DNA of 64,000 nt. Origin: Pseudomonas mandelii. GTDB lineage: Bacteria; Pseudomonadota; Gammaproteobacteria; Pseudomonadales; Pseudomonadaceae. Within the stretch, counting starts at the first letter, position 1; every line of letters starts with the position of its first letter. The stretch covers positions 434,001-498,000 of the forward strand of contig NZ_RCZA01000002.1 of the NCBI RefSeq assembly GCF_006438925.1, in the 5' to 3' direction. Made by a program: the position numbers and the translations under genes. The notes below the pieces were generated by a model. The model was not told where the DNA came from. It did no database searches and saw nothing but the letters and a program-made list of their open reading frames with translations. Of this stretch, positions 1 through 9,226 are shown one piece after another.

Positions 1-2
1 CT

Positions 3-2054
3 TTGAAGCTGGAACTCAAGAACAGCTTGTCGGTGAAGTTGCTTCGGGTCGTGCTCCTGTCGGCATTGATCGTCGGCGTGGTCTTGAGCTGCGCACAGAT
101 CGTTTTTGATGCCTATAAAACACGCCAGGCCGTGGCCAGCGATGCCCAACGCATCCTCGACATGTTCCGCGACCCCTCGACCCAGGCCGTCTACAGCCTG
201 GACCGGGAAATGGGTATGCAGGTGATCGAAGGCCTGTTTCAGGACGACGCTGTGCGCAAGGCCTCCATTGGCCATCCCAGCGAAGCCATGCTCGCGCAAA
301 AGTCTCGCGAGCTGCAGCATTCCGACAGTCGCTGGCTGACCGACCTGATCCTCGGCAAGGAACGCACCTTCACCACCCAGCTGGTGGGTCGCGGCCCTTA
401 CAGCGAGTATTACGGCGACTTGAGCATCACCCTCGACACCGCCACCTACGGCCAGGGTTTCATCGTCAGTTCGGTGATCATCTTCATCTCCGGCGTGTTG
501 CGTGCGATGGCCATGGGGCTGGTGCTGTACCTGGTCTATCACTGGCTGCTGACCAAGCCGCTGTCGCGGATCATCGAACACCTCACGGAAATCAATCCGG
601 ATCGCCCCAGCGCACACAAGATCCCGCTGCTCAAGGGGCATGAAAAGAACGAACTGGGGATCTGGATCAACACCGCCAACCAGTTGCTCGAGTCCATCGA
701 GCGCAACACCCATTTGCGCCACGAAGCGGAAAACAGCCTGCTACGCATGGCGCAGTACGACTTCCTCACCGGCCTGCCGAACCGCCAGCAATTACAGCAA
801 CAACTGGACAAAATCCTGGTCGACGCTGGCAAGTTGCAACGTCGGGTCGCGGTATTGGTGGTCGGCCTCGACGACTTCAAGGGCATCAACGAACAATTCA
901 GCTACCAGACCGGCGACCAACTGCTGCTGGCCCTGGCCGATCGCCTGCGAGCTCACAGCGGACGCCTTGGCGCCCTCGCCCGCCTCGGCGGCGACCAGTT
1001 CGCCCTGGTTCAGGCCGACATCGAACAACCCTACGAAGCGGCCGAACTGGCCCAAAGCATTCTCGATGACCTGGAAGCGGCATTTGCCCTCGATCATCAG
1101 GAGATTCGCCTGCGCGCCACCATCGGCATCACCCTGTTCCCCGAGGACGGTGACAGCACCGAGAAACTCCTGCAAAAAGCCGAGCAGACCATGACCCTGG
1201 CCAAGACTCGCTCGCGCAACCGTTATCAGTTCTATATCGCCAGCGTCGACACCGAGATGCGCCGCCGTCGCGAGCTGGAAAAAGACCTGCGCGACGCCCT
1301 GGCCCGCGATCAGCTCTACCTCGTCTACCAACCGCAGATCAGCTATCGCGATCACCGGGTAGTGGGTGTCGAGGCGCTGATTCGCTGGCAGCATCCCGAG
1401 CACGGGCTGGTTCCGCCGGACTTGTTCATCCCCCTGGCCGAGCAGAACGGCACCATCATCGCCATCGGCGAATGGGTGCTGGATCAGGCGTGCAAGCAAT
1501 TGCGCGACTGGCATGACCAGGGTTTCGTCGACCTGCGCATGGCGGTGAATCTGTCCACTGTGCAGCTGCACCACGCCGAGTTGCCACGGGTGGTCAACAA
1601 TTTGCTGCAGATGTATCGCCTGCCACCGCGCAGCCTGGAGCTGGAAGTCACCGAAACCGGTCTGATGGAAGACATCAGCACGGCCGCCCAGCACCTGCTG
1701 AGCCTGCGCCGCTCCGGCGCGCTGATCGCGATCGACGACTTCGGCACCGGTTACTCGTCACTGAGTTATCTGAAAAGCCTGCCGCTGGACAAGATCAAGA
1801 TCGACAAGAGCTTCGTTCAAGACCTGCTCGATGACGACGACGATGCGACCATCGTTCGGGCCATCATCCAGCTGGGCAAGAGCCTGGGCATGCAGGTGAT
1901 TGCCGAAGGCGTGGAAACCGCCGAGCAAGAGGCCTACATCATCTCCGAGGGCTGTCACGAAGGTCAGGGCTATCTCTACAGCAAGCCGCTGCCGGCGCGG
2001 GAATTGAGCGCATATCTGAAACAGGCCCAACGCAGCAACGCGGCTATTTTGTAA
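3..2054 (+). CDS. bifA: BifA-type c-di-GMP phosphodiesterase (degenerate GGDEF plus EAL)
   Basis: Inner-membrane protein of 683 residues expected to hydrolyse cyclic di-GMP and so favour motility over biofilm. An N-terminal membrane segment (about residues 12-32) and a second near 155-180 bracket a periplasmic sensor region. A GGDEF domain follows with a degenerate active site, GGDQF at about residue 328, so it probably does not synthesise c-di-GMP. The C-terminal EAL domain looks intact: EAL at about 457 and the DDFGTGYSS loop at about 578. Length, the GGDQF variant and position upstream of the imelysin and MexVW genes match P. aeruginosa BifA (PA4367). The TTG at base 3 is the earliest in-frame start visible; its ribosome site lies outside the window, so the 5' end cannot be confirmed. 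A perfect palindrome directly downstream could end transcription. Confidence 0.85.
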   Translation: MKLELKNSLSVKLLRVVLLSALIVGVVLSCAQIVFDAYKTRQAVASDAQRILDMFRDPSTQAVYSLDREMGMQVIEGLFQDDAVRKASIGHPSEAMLAQKSRELQHSDSRWLTDLILGKERTFTTQLVGRGPYSEYYGDLSITLDTATYGQGFIVSSVIIFISGVLRAMAMGLVLYLVYHWLLTKPLSRIIEHLTEINPDRPSAHKIPLLKGHEKNELGIWINTANQLLESIERNTHLRHEAENSLLRMAQYDFLTGLPNRQQLQQQLDKILVDAGKLQRRVAVLVVGLDDFKGINEQFSYQTGDQLLLALADRLRAHSGRLGALARLGGDQFALVQADIEQPYEAAELAQSILDDLEAAFALDHQEIRLRATIGITLFPEDGDSTEKLLQKAEQTMTLAKTRSRNRYQFYIASVDTEMRRRRELEKDLRDALARDQLYLVYQPQISYRDHRVVGVEALIRWQHPEHGLVPPDLFIPLAEQNGTIIAIGEWVLDQACKQLRDWHDQGFVDLRMAVNLSTVQLHHAELPRVVNNLLQMYRLPPRSLELEVTETGLMEDISTAAQHLLSLRRSGALIAIDDFGTGYSSLSYLKSLPLDKIKIDKSFVQDLLDDDDDATIVRAIIQLGKSLGMQVIAEGVETAEQEAYIISEGCHEGQGYLYSKPLPARELSAYLKQAQRSNAAIL

Positions 2055-2057
2055 AAA

Positions 2058-2126
2058 ATCAAAAGATCGCAGCCTCGTTTCACTCTGTAGGAGCTGTCGA
2101 GTGAAACGAGGCTGCGATCTTTTGAT
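2058..2126. repeat. REP palindrome, family A (GATCGCAGCCT type)
   Basis: A perfect 26-base inverted repeat (2058-2083 and 2101-2126) around a 17-base loop that carries the TAGGAGCTG core. It follows bifA closely and ends in T-rich sequence, so it may double as a transcription terminator. It shares its core with the copies at 7871, 12258, 19081, 23677, 27332, 40294, 51036 and 59217. Confidence 0.85.
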
Positions 2127-2182
2127 CTACCTCACGGGTCTCCGTGAATAAGAAATATTTCCAGGTACAACCCTTTACAGAT

Positions 2183-2201
2183 AATGCGAAAGATTTGCAT
2201 T
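2183..2201. promoter_or_regulatory. Probable Fur box upstream of the imelysin gene
   Basis: A 9-1-9 palindrome, AATGCGAAA-G-ATTTGCATT, extended outward to ATAATGC...GCATTAT. Its shape and spacing are like Pseudomonas Fur operators, and it lies about 60 bases before the icmP start. Iron repression of icmP is an inference from the site; no binding data are visible here. Confidence 0.6.
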
Positions 2202-2261
2202 ATGTCGCAGCTTTGCGCGCTTGCTGCGCCATTCCACCCCTCTCGAAGCAGGATGTTCGCC

Positions 2262-3608
2262 ATGATTCGTATGCCTCTGGCTACCGCCAGTCTGTTGGCC
2301 ATCGCTATTTCCCTCGCCGGTTGTGGCGAAGGCAAAGACAAAGCTGTCGCTGCGCAAGCACCGACTCCGGCCGCCAGCACCACGGCCCCTGCGGCTGCAC
2401 CTGCCGCTGCCAGTAAAGTCGACGAAGCCGCCGCCAAAGCCGTTGTCGCGCATTATGCCGACATGGTCTTCGCCGTTTACAGCGATGCCGAATCCACCGC
2501 GAAGACCCTGCAAACCGCCATCGATGCCTTCCTTGCCAAACCAAACGCCGACACCCTGAAAGCCGCCAAGGCTGCCTGGATTGCTGCGCGCGTTCCTTAC
2601 CTGCAGAGCGAAGCGTTCCGTTTCGGCAACACCATCATCGACGACTGGGAAGGTCAGGTGAACGCCTGGCCACTGGACGAAGGCCTGATCGACTACGTCG
2701 ACAAATCCTACGAGCACGCACTGGGTAACCCGGGCGCCACGGCCAACATCATCGCCAACACTGAAGTTCAGGTCGGCGAAGACAAGGTCGAAGTGAAAGA
2801 CATCACCCCCGCAAAACTCGCCAGCCTGAACGAGCTGGGAGGTTCCGAGGCCAACGTCGCCACCGGCTACCACGCCATCGAATTCCTGCTCTGGGGCCAG
2901 GACCTGAACGGCACCGGCCCTGGCGCCGGCAACCGTCCAGCTTCCGACTACCTGGAAGGCAAAGGCGCAACCGGCGGTCACAACGATCGTCGTCGCGCTT
3001 ACCTGAAGTCCGTGACCCAACTGTTGGTCAGCGACCTGGAAGAGATGGTCGGTAACTGGAAACCGAACGTGGCCGACAACTACCGCGCCACCCTCGAAGC
3101 CGAGCCAGCTGAATCCGGCCTGCGCAAAATGCTGTTCGGCATGGGCAGCCTGTCCCTGGGCGAACTGGCGGGCGAGCGCATGAAAGTTTCCCTGGAAGCC
3201 AACTCCCCGGAAGACGAACAGGATTGCTTCAGCGACAACACCCACAACTCGCACTTCTACGATGCCAAAGGCATTCGCAACGTGTACCTGGGCGAATACA
3301 CCCGTGTCGACGGTACCAAAATGACCGGCGCCAGCCTGTCGTCCCTGGTGGCCAAGGCTGACCCGGCTGCCGATACTGCGCTGAAAACCGACCTGGCGGC
3401 GACCGAAGCCAAGTTGCAGGTCATCGTCGATCACGCCAACAAGGGTGAGCACTACGACCAACTGATCGCCGCCGGCAACACCGCTGGCAACCAGATCATC
3501 CGCGACGCGATCGCTTCCCTGGTCAAGCAGACCGGTTCGATCGAAGCCGCGGCTGGAAAACTGGGCATCAGCGACCTGAACCCGGACAACGCTGATCACG
3601 AATTCTGA
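2262..3608 (+). CDS. icmP: Imelysin-family (M75) lipoprotein, IcmP-like
   Basis: Predicted lipoprotein of 448 residues. The start at 2262 is chosen because an AAGCAGGA ribosome site precedes it and it yields a clean lipoprotein signal ending in LAGC; upstream in-frame starts would not. An Ala/Pro/Thr-rich linker follows, then the imelysin fold. The family's GxHxxE metal-site motif is present as GYHAIE within the segment ending LLWGQD. In P. aeruginosa the homologue (PA4370) was named for insulin cleavage, though imelysins are now more often linked to iron-responsive periplasmic functions. A Fur-like palindrome lies upstream and a strong terminator follows, so it is probably a single iron-regulated transcript. 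A second imelysin-like gene lies at 5682. Confidence 0.85.
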   Translation: MIRMPLATASLLAIAISLAGCGEGKDKAVAAQAPTPAASTTAPAAAPAAASKVDEAAAKAVVAHYADMVFAVYSDAESTAKTLQTAIDAFLAKPNADTLKAAKAAWIAARVPYLQSEAFRFGNTIIDDWEGQVNAWPLDEGLIDYVDKSYEHALGNPGATANIIANTEVQVGEDKVEVKDITPAKLASLNELGGSEANVATGYHAIEFLLWGQDLNGTGPGAGNRPASDYLEGKGATGGHNDRRRAYLKSVTQLLVSDLEEMVGNWKPNVADNYRATLEAEPAESGLRKMLFGMGSLSLGELAGERMKVSLEANSPEDEQDCFSDNTHNSHFYDAKGIRNVYLGEYTRVDGTKMTGASLSSLVAKADPAADTALKTDLAATEAKLQVIVDHANKGEHYDQLIAAGNTAGNQIIRDAIASLVKQTGSIEAAAGKLGISDLNPDNADHEF

Positions 3609-3624
3609 TCAACGCTGGCTGAAT

Positions 3625-3653
3625 AAAAAGGCGACCTCCGGGTCGCCTTTTTT
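3625..3653 (+). terminator. Rho-independent terminator after icmP
   Basis: GC-rich stem AAAGGCGACC with a short TCC loop and matching GGTCGCCTTT arm, followed by a run of T. A-rich sequence on the other side means it could also terminate the convergent DUF190 gene. Confidence 0.85.
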
Positions 3654-3657
3654 CATT

Positions 3658-3987
3658 TCAGGGCTGGCTGGCTTTTTGGCCCAAGGTGCCCAATTCAATC
3701 GGCGTCTTGATGTAAAACAGGGAAATATCTTCGGCATCCAAACGCTGAAACAGGCATGTCAGCTCGTCTTCCGTGAGGGCCAGGCGGACTTCAATGGGCT
3801 GATCGGCCAGTTCGAAAAGATGCGAAGAGTGCAACTGTCCGGAATGCCCAAAGCCCTCGATGCCAGTGGTCATTGTCGCGCCGCGCAAACCCAGTTCCTT
3901 GGCCTGATCGACTATCCACTCGCCAAGCATCCTGCCCTCATGACGGCGACTCTGTTGGGTAAAAAAAATCACCAGAAAACCGTCCAT
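3658..3987 (-). CDS. DUF190 family protein (PII-like fold)
   Basis: Small cytosolic protein of 109 residues of the DUF190 family, whose members adopt a PII-like ferredoxin fold and are presumed to be signalling or ligand-binding trimers. The N-terminus MDGFLVIFFTQQSRRHEGR and the GIEGFGHSG segment (around residues 43-50) are typical. A GGGAGG ribosome site sits 6 bases before the ATG. It is transcribed toward icmP, with the shared terminator between them. No ligand can be named from sequence. Family assignment is from the overall pattern. Confidence 0.7.
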   Translation of the reverse strand: MDGFLVIFFTQQSRRHEGRMLGEWIVDQAKELGLRGATMTTGIEGFGHSGQLHSSHLFELADQPIEVRLALTEDELTCLFQRLDAEDISLFYIKTPIELGTLGQKASQP

Positions 3988-4227
3988 GATTGACCTCCCG
4001 CAAAATGCGCAAAACCTACAGGTTCAGCATAGCTTCGCCGCCTCTCGCAGGATGACCCGACTGTCCGCGTACTGACAGCCGGGCATAACCGGGGACTGAA
4101 CGCTTAAAGGCGCGGATACCTTGCGGATGCATTGCCTCACATCAAGTAAACGATAATTCCTCTTATTCAATCTCCCCTGCCCTGTTAGACTTTGCGCCCT
4201 TGTTTTGCTCGTCTTGCAGGATGTCTG

Positions 4228-5655
4228 ATGCCCTCGCTGCCTCTTCGCTTGTCCGCACTGTTGCTGGCCCTGGGCCTGAGTGCCTGCGATGACGTCCCGC
4301 GTTTTACCAAAGCCGAACCCGGCGAAGCCCGGTCCGGTGGCAGCGCAACCGTGCGCAAGACCGATCAGAACTCATTTTCCCTACCGTCCGCCAACCTGCC
4401 GCCATCACGGCGCGTGGACTTCAGTGTCGGCAACAGCTTTTTCCGTAATCCCTGGGTGATCGCTCCGTCGACCACCACCGCCCGGGATGGCCTCGGCCCG
4501 CTGTTCAACACCAACGCCTGCCAGAACTGCCACATCAAGGACGGCCGCGGTCATCCGCCCATGCCTGATGCGCAGAACGCCGTGTCGATGCTGGTACGCC
4601 TGTCGATTCCCGATACGCCGGCCTATGCCAAGGTCATCGAGCAGCTCGGTGTCGTCCCGGAGCCGGTCTACGGCGGACAATTCCAGGACATGTCCGTGCC
4701 GGGTGTCGTGCCGGAAGGCAAAGTGCGCGTCGATTACACGCCCGTTCCGATTCGCTTCAAGGACGGCACCGAAGTCGAGTTGCGCAAACCGACGTTGCAG
4801 ATCACCCAGCTCGGCTACGGCCCGATGCACCCTGACACGCGTTTCTCGGCCAGGGTCGCCCCGCCAATGATTGGCCTGGGCCTGCTCGAAGCGATTCCTG
4901 ACGAGGCGATCCTGGCCAATGCCGAGGCTCAGGCAAAAGACAGAAACGGTATCGCCGGGCGGCCGAACAGAGTCTGGGATGACGCGCAGCAAAAAACCGT
5001 CCTTGGGCGATTTGGCTGGAAGGCCGGGCAACCGAACCTCAATCAACAGAACGTTCATGCTTTCTCCGGCGACATGGGCCTCACCACCAGTCTGCGCCCC
5101 GTAGATGACTGCACCGACGCGCAAACCGCTTGCAAGCAAGCGCCCAACGGCAATGGCCCGGAGGGTGAGCCGGAAGTCATCGACAACATCCTGCGTCTGG
5201 TGCTGTTCTACAGCCGTAACCTCGCCGTACCGGCCCGCCGCGATGTCAGCGCCCCCGAGGTGCTGGCCGGCAAGACGCTGTTTTTCCAGGCTGGGTGCCA
5301 GTCCTGCCACACCCCGAAATACACCACCGCCGCCAACGCCGCAGAACCTGAACTGGCCAATCAAGTGATTCGCCCTTACAGCGATCTGCTGCTGCATGAC
5401 ATGGGCGACGGGCTGGCCGACAACCGTACCGAATTCCAGGCCAGCGGCCGCGACTGGCGCACCCCGCCGTTGTGGGGCATCGGCCTGACGCAGGCGGTCA
5501 GTGGCCACACCCAGTTTTTGCACGATGGCCGCGCCCGCAATCTGCTCGAAGCCGTGCTCTGGCATGGCGGCGAAGCCACAGCGGCGCAGCAACAGGTTTT
5601 GTCTTTCAATGCCGAGCAGCGCGCTGTGTTGCTGGCGTTTTTGAATTCTCTTTAA
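4228..5655 (+). CDS. Di-haem c-type cytochrome oxidoreductase lipoprotein (DHOR family)
   Basis: Predicted periplasmic lipoprotein of 475 residues with a signal peptide ending LSAC. Two c-type haem motifs are visible: CQNCH in the N-terminal third (CQNCHIKDG) and CQSCH in the C-terminal third (CQSCHTP). This fits the di-haem oxidoreductase/putative peroxidase family (formerly called thiol oxidoreductase). The start at 4228 follows a GCAGGA ribosome site; longer in-frame starts would bury the signal peptide. It is first of three closely spaced genes with a second imelysin-like protein and a DUF1513 protein, matching a P. aeruginosa order (PA4371-PA4373 region, from memory). Upstream sequence around 4151-4168 (GATAAT...TTATTC) is only weakly Fur-like. 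Confidence 0.8.
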   Translation: MPSLPLRLSALLLALGLSACDDVPRFTKAEPGEARSGGSATVRKTDQNSFSLPSANLPPSRRVDFSVGNSFFRNPWVIAPSTTTARDGLGPLFNTNACQNCHIKDGRGHPPMPDAQNAVSMLVRLSIPDTPAYAKVIEQLGVVPEPVYGGQFQDMSVPGVVPEGKVRVDYTPVPIRFKDGTEVELRKPTLQITQLGYGPMHPDTRFSARVAPPMIGLGLLEAIPDEAILANAEAQAKDRNGIAGRPNRVWDDAQQKTVLGRFGWKAGQPNLNQQNVHAFSGDMGLTTSLRPVDDCTDAQTACKQAPNGNGPEGEPEVIDNILRLVLFYSRNLAVPARRDVSAPEVLAGKTLFFQAGCQSCHTPKYTTAANAAEPELANQVIRPYSDLLLHDMGDGLADNRTEFQASGRDWRTPPLWGIGLTQAVSGHTQFLHDGRARNLLEAVLWHGGEATAAQQQVLSFNAEQRAVLLAFLNSL

Positions 5656-5681
5656 TATGTATTCCATAGCGGGAGCCCGAC

Positions 5682-6746
5682 ATGTTCCGTCCCAAATTGT
5701 TGTTCACCAGCCTTGCCGCACTCGCCTTGGGCGCCTGTTCACCGCAGGATCCGCAGGCCGTCACTTCGGCGGCGATCGCCAAGTCGGTGATCCTGCCGAC
5801 CTACACGCGCTGGGTTGAAGCCGACCGCCAACTGGCCGTCAGCGCTCTGGCCTACTGCGAAGGCAAGCAAAACCTCGACACCGCCCGCGCCGACTTCCTG
5901 CATGCGCAGAAAGCCTGGGCCGAGCTGCAACCATTGCTGATCGGGCCACTGGCCGAAGGCAATCGCGCCTGGCAGGTGCAGTTCTGGCCGGACAAGAAAA
6001 ACCTCGTCGGCCGTCAGGTCGAACAACTGGTCACCGCACAGCCGCAGATCGATGCCGCCGCTCTGGCCAAGTCGAGCGTTGTGGTGCAAGGCCTGTCCGC
6101 CTACGAATACATCCTGTTCGACAGCAAGCCTGATATGGCCAACGCTGAACAGAAAGCCAAGTACTGCCCGCTGCTGATCGCGATTGGCGAGCGTCAGAAA
6201 CAACTGGCCGAAGAGATTCTGAAAAGCTGGAACAACACCGACGGTATGCTCGCGCAGATGAGCAAATTCCCGAACCAGCGCTACGCCGATTCCCACGAAG
6301 CCATCGCCGATCTGCTGCGTGTGCAAGTCACCGCCCTCGACAGCCTGAAGAAAAAACTCGGCACGCCGATGGGCCGTCAGACGAAGGGTGTGCCGCAGCC
6401 GTTCCAGGCCGATGCATGGCGCAGCCAGTCGTCCCTGACGGGCCTCGAAGCCAGCCTCGCCGCCGCCAAAACGGTCTGGGAAGGCGTCGACAACAAAGGC
6501 CTGCGCGGCCTGTTGCCGAGCGAGCAGAAAGCGTTGGCCGACAAGATCGACGCCGCTTACGCCGCGTCCCTGAAACTGTTCGCCAGCAACCAACGCTCGC
6601 TGACCGAGATGCTCAATGACGACGCCGGTCGCCAGCAACTCAACGATCTCTACGACAGCCTCAACGTCGTCCACCGCCTGCACGAAGGCGACCTGGCCAA
6701 GGCGCTGGGCATCCAACTGGGCTTCAACGCCAACGACGGTGACTGA
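5682..6746 (+). CDS. Second imelysin-like lipoprotein with altered metal motif
   Basis: Lipoprotein of 354 residues with signal peptide ending LGAC. The fold resembles imelysin (helical, many AxxxW/L repeats), but where the family has GxHxxE this protein reads GLSAYE (in VQGLSAYEYILFD), so the histidine is replaced by serine. Metal binding or peptidase activity as proposed for IcmP would therefore not follow the same chemistry. It starts 26 bases after the di-haem protein, and its TGA overlaps an ATG of the next frame, so the three genes are almost certainly one transcript. It may act as a partner or sensor of the di-haem protein; that is inference from context. Confidence 0.75.
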   Translation: MFRPKLLFTSLAALALGACSPQDPQAVTSAAIAKSVILPTYTRWVEADRQLAVSALAYCEGKQNLDTARADFLHAQKAWAELQPLLIGPLAEGNRAWQVQFWPDKKNLVGRQVEQLVTAQPQIDAAALAKSSVVVQGLSAYEYILFDSKPDMANAEQKAKYCPLLIAIGERQKQLAEEILKSWNNTDGMLAQMSKFPNQRYADSHEAIADLLRVQVTALDSLKKKLGTPMGRQTKGVPQPFQADAWRSQSSLTGLEASLAAAKTVWEGVDNKGLRGLLPSEQKALADKIDAAYAASLKLFASNQRSLTEMLNDDAGRQQLNDLYDSLNVVHRLHEGDLAKALGIQLGFNANDGD

Positions 6747-6760
6747 TGAGGGCAAGTGCC

Positions 6761-7861
6761 ATGCTGCGACGCCAGGCTCTGACGTTAGGTAGTTTGCTGC
6801 TGGGTGCGGTGACACTGGGCGGCTGGACGCTGTTCAAGCAAAAAGACAAAAGCCCGCTGCTGCTCTCGGCGCGGGACGATACCGACGGCAAGCACTACGC
6901 CGTCGGTTACCGGCTGGACGGCACCCGGGTGTTTGCCACCCAGGTCGGCCAGCGTTGCCACGACATCATCAACCACCCGACGCTGCCGATTGCGCTGTTC
7001 GTCGCCCGTCGTCCGGGTACCGAGAGCTACCTGATCGACCTGCGCGACGGCACGCTGCTGCAAACCGTGACCTCGTTGCCGAACCGGCACTTCTATGGTC
7101 ATGCGGTGATTCACAAGAGCGGCGACTGGCTGTACGCCACCGAGAACGACACCTCCGATCCGGGTCGAGGTTTGCTCGGTGTGTATAAGTTCGAAGGTGA
7201 GCGGCTGGTGCACAGCGGTGAGATTTCGACCCACGGCGTCGGCCCGCATCAGGTGTCGTGGATGCCCGATGGTGAAACCCTGGTGGTGGCCAACGGCGGC
7301 ATTCGCACCGAGGCCGAAAGCCGCGTCGAGATGAACCTCAACGCCATGGAACCGAGCCTGGTCCTGATGCAACGGGACGGCACCCTGCTGAGCAAGGAAA
7401 CCCTCGCCCAGCAGATGAACAGCGTGCGTCATTTGGGGATTGCCAGCGACGGCACCATCGTCGCCGGTCAGCAGTTCATGGGGCCGTCTCACGAGTCGTC
7501 GGAGCTGCTGGCGATCAAGCGGCCCGGCCAGCCGTTCGTGGCCTTCCCGGTGCCTGAGCATCAATTGCAAGCCATGGGGCATTACACCGCCAGCGTCGCG
7601 GTGCACAGCGAACTGCGCCTGGTGGCGTTGACCGCGCCACGGGGCAACCGCTTTTTCATCTGGGACCTGGACAGCGGTGAAGTGCGCCTGGACGCGCCGC
7701 TTCCCGATTGCGCCGGGGTCGGCGCGGTAGCCGATGGCTTTGTCGTGACCTCGGGTCAAGGGCGATGCCGGTACTACGATTGCCGTCAGACAGATCTTGT
7801 TGCAAAACCCCTCGATCTACCCGCAGGGCTCTGGGACAACCACCTTCACCTGATGGCGTGA
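6761..7861 (+). CDS. DUF1513 family periplasmic beta-propeller protein
   Basis: Protein of 366 residues with an N-terminal LRRQAL hydrophobic leader that looks like a twin-arginine or uncleaved signal, then repeating short beta motifs (HxVxWxPDG, SxxHLGIxxDG) consistent with a seven-bladed propeller as in DUF1513. The ATG at 6761 is preferred because GAGGG lies 8 bases upstream; an ATG at 6746, overlapping the previous stop codon, is in frame but has no clear ribosome site. Last gene of the imelysin/di-haem operon. No catalytic residues can be assigned. A periplasmic binding or assembly role with the iron-linked lipoproteins is inference from the operon. Confidence 0.75.
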   Translation: MLRRQALTLGSLLLGAVTLGGWTLFKQKDKSPLLLSARDDTDGKHYAVGYRLDGTRVFATQVGQRCHDIINHPTLPIALFVARRPGTESYLIDLRDGTLLQTVTSLPNRHFYGHAVIHKSGDWLYATENDTSDPGRGLLGVYKFEGERLVHSGEISTHGVGPHQVSWMPDGETLVVANGGIRTEAESRVEMNLNAMEPSLVLMQRDGTLLSKETLAQQMNSVRHLGIASDGTIVAGQQFMGPSHESSELLAIKRPGQPFVAFPVPEHQLQAMGHYTASVAVHSELRLVALTAPRGNRFFIWDLDSGEVRLDAPLPDCAGVGAVADGFVVTSGQGRCRYYDCRQTDLVAKPLDLPAGLWDNHLHLMA

Positions 7862-7870
7862 GTAACACCG

Positions 7871-7948
7871 AAAAGATCGCAGCCTTCGGCAGCTCCTACA
7901 GGGTGTACGCATTCCAATGTAGGAGCTGCCGAAGGCTGCGATCTTTTC
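7871..7948. repeat. REP doublet, family A
   Basis: Perfect 30-base inverted repeat (7871-7900 and 7919-7948) with an 18-base spacer, built from the AAAAGATCGCAGCC...CTCCTACA unit. It lies directly after the DUF1513 gene. Confidence 0.9.
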
Positions 7949-8064
7949 AGGCCAACACCAATCGATAGCCTTGCACCCTGTAAGTTCTGCCAGTTGGAAT
8001 CAACCTCCCACTCAGAGTAATGTGCCCGACTGTCTCACCTGATTTTCTCCAAGGAAGTGGAAAT

Positions 8065-9213
8065 ATGCTGCGTCGCCGCATGCTGATCATGTTGGGTGTT
8101 GTTTTGCTGATCGTGCTGGTCCTGGCCGGTTACAAAGCCTTCTCCATCTATACGATGATTCAGGGCTTTGCTGCACCGAAACCGGCCATCAGTGTCGCCG
8201 TGGCCACGGCCACCGAACGGCCGTGGCAAGCCCGCCTGCCTACCGTCGGCACGCTCAAGGCGCTGCAAGGCGTGGACCTGAGCCTGGAGACCGACGGCAC
8301 CGTCATCGATTTGCAGTTCGAGTCAGGGCAGAAGGTCAAGGTCGGCCAACCGCTGCTTCTGCTTGATAGCGTGGTAGAGACCGCCCTGCTCGAAACCGCT
8401 CAGGCCGACCTGGGGCTGGCGCAGCTCGATTACGGTCGCGGCAGTCAACTGGTGGGCAGCCAGGCCATTTCCAAAGGCGAATTCGACCGGCTCTCGGCGG
8501 TGTTGAAAAAGAGCCGGGCCACGGTGAATCAGCTCAAAGCGGCGCTGGCCAAAAAACGCTTGCTCGCACCGTTCAGCGGGACTATCGGTATTCGTCAGGT
8601 GGACATCGGTGACTATCTCGCCAGCGGCACCATGATTGCCACCCTGCAAGACCTCAGCAGCCTCTATGTAGACTTCTTCGTGCCCGAGCAATCGGTACCG
8701 AAAATCGCCCTCGGCCAACCGGTGCAGATCATTGTCGCGGCCTACCCGACACAAACCTTCCCCGGCACCATCAGCGCGATCAACCCGAAAGTCGAAAACA
8801 GCACGCGCAATGTCCAGGTCCGCGCGACCTTGGCCAACCCCGACGGCAAACTGCTGCCGGGGATGTTCGCCAGCCTGCAAGTGTTGTTGCCCGACCCGCA
8901 GCCGCGCATCGTCGTGCCGGAAAGCGCGATTACTTACACGCTGTACGGCAACTCGGTCTATGTCGTTGCGCAGAAAAAAGCCGAAGACGGCAGCCTGGAA
9001 AAAGACGACAAGGGCCAACCGATCCTGATCGCCGAACGGCGTTTCATCGAAACCGGTGAGCGCCGCGATGGGCAAGTGATGATCACAAAAGGTGTGCAGA
9101 ACGGCGAAAAAGTGGTCACGGCCGGCCAGATCAAACTGGACAACGGCGCACACATTGCGATCAGCGACGACAAGACCTTAGCCGAGAAGAACAGCCCGCC
9201 GCGCGCGGACTGA
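8065..9213 (+). CDS. mexV: RND efflux periplasmic adaptor, MexV-like
   Basis: Membrane-fusion protein of 382 residues that would link the RND pump to an outer-membrane channel. It has one N-terminal hydrophobic anchor (residues about 7-30), a lipoyl/barrel-sandwich half with SGQKVKVGQPLLLLDS, a short helical hairpin (about 110-165), and a beta-barrel/membrane-proximal region with LLPGMFASLQVLL, all standard for HlyD/AcrA adaptors. The ATG at 8065 has an AAGGAAGTGG ribosome site; a longer GTG/TTG-type frame upstream does not. It lies 13 bases before the transporter gene. The symbol rests on synteny with P. aeruginosa PA4374-PA4375. No outer-membrane factor gene is encoded nearby, so OprM-type sharing is likely. 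Confidence 0.8.
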   Translation: MLRRRMLIMLGVVLLIVLVLAGYKAFSIYTMIQGFAAPKPAISVAVATATERPWQARLPTVGTLKALQGVDLSLETDGTVIDLQFESGQKVKVGQPLLLLDSVVETALLETAQADLGLAQLDYGRGSQLVGSQAISKGEFDRLSAVLKKSRATVNQLKAALAKKRLLAPFSGTIGIRQVDIGDYLASGTMIATLQDLSSLYVDFFVPEQSVPKIALGQPVQIIVAAYPTQTFPGTISAINPKVENSTRNVQVRATLANPDGKLLPGMFASLQVLLPDPQPRIVVPESAITYTLYGNSVYVVAQKKAEDGSLEKDDKGQPILIAERRFIETGERRDGQVMITKGVQNGEKVVTAGQIKLDNGAHIAISDDKTLAEKNSPPRAD

Positions 9214-9226
9214 TCAAGGAATCCCC

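Noticed and set aside
2175..3599. 474-codon frame antisense to icmP
   Set aside because: Codon-mirror of icmP without signal or motif.
4151..4168. Possible Fur box before the di-haem gene
   Set aside because: Only GATAAT and TTATTC half-matches with poor symmetry; too weak to list as a site.
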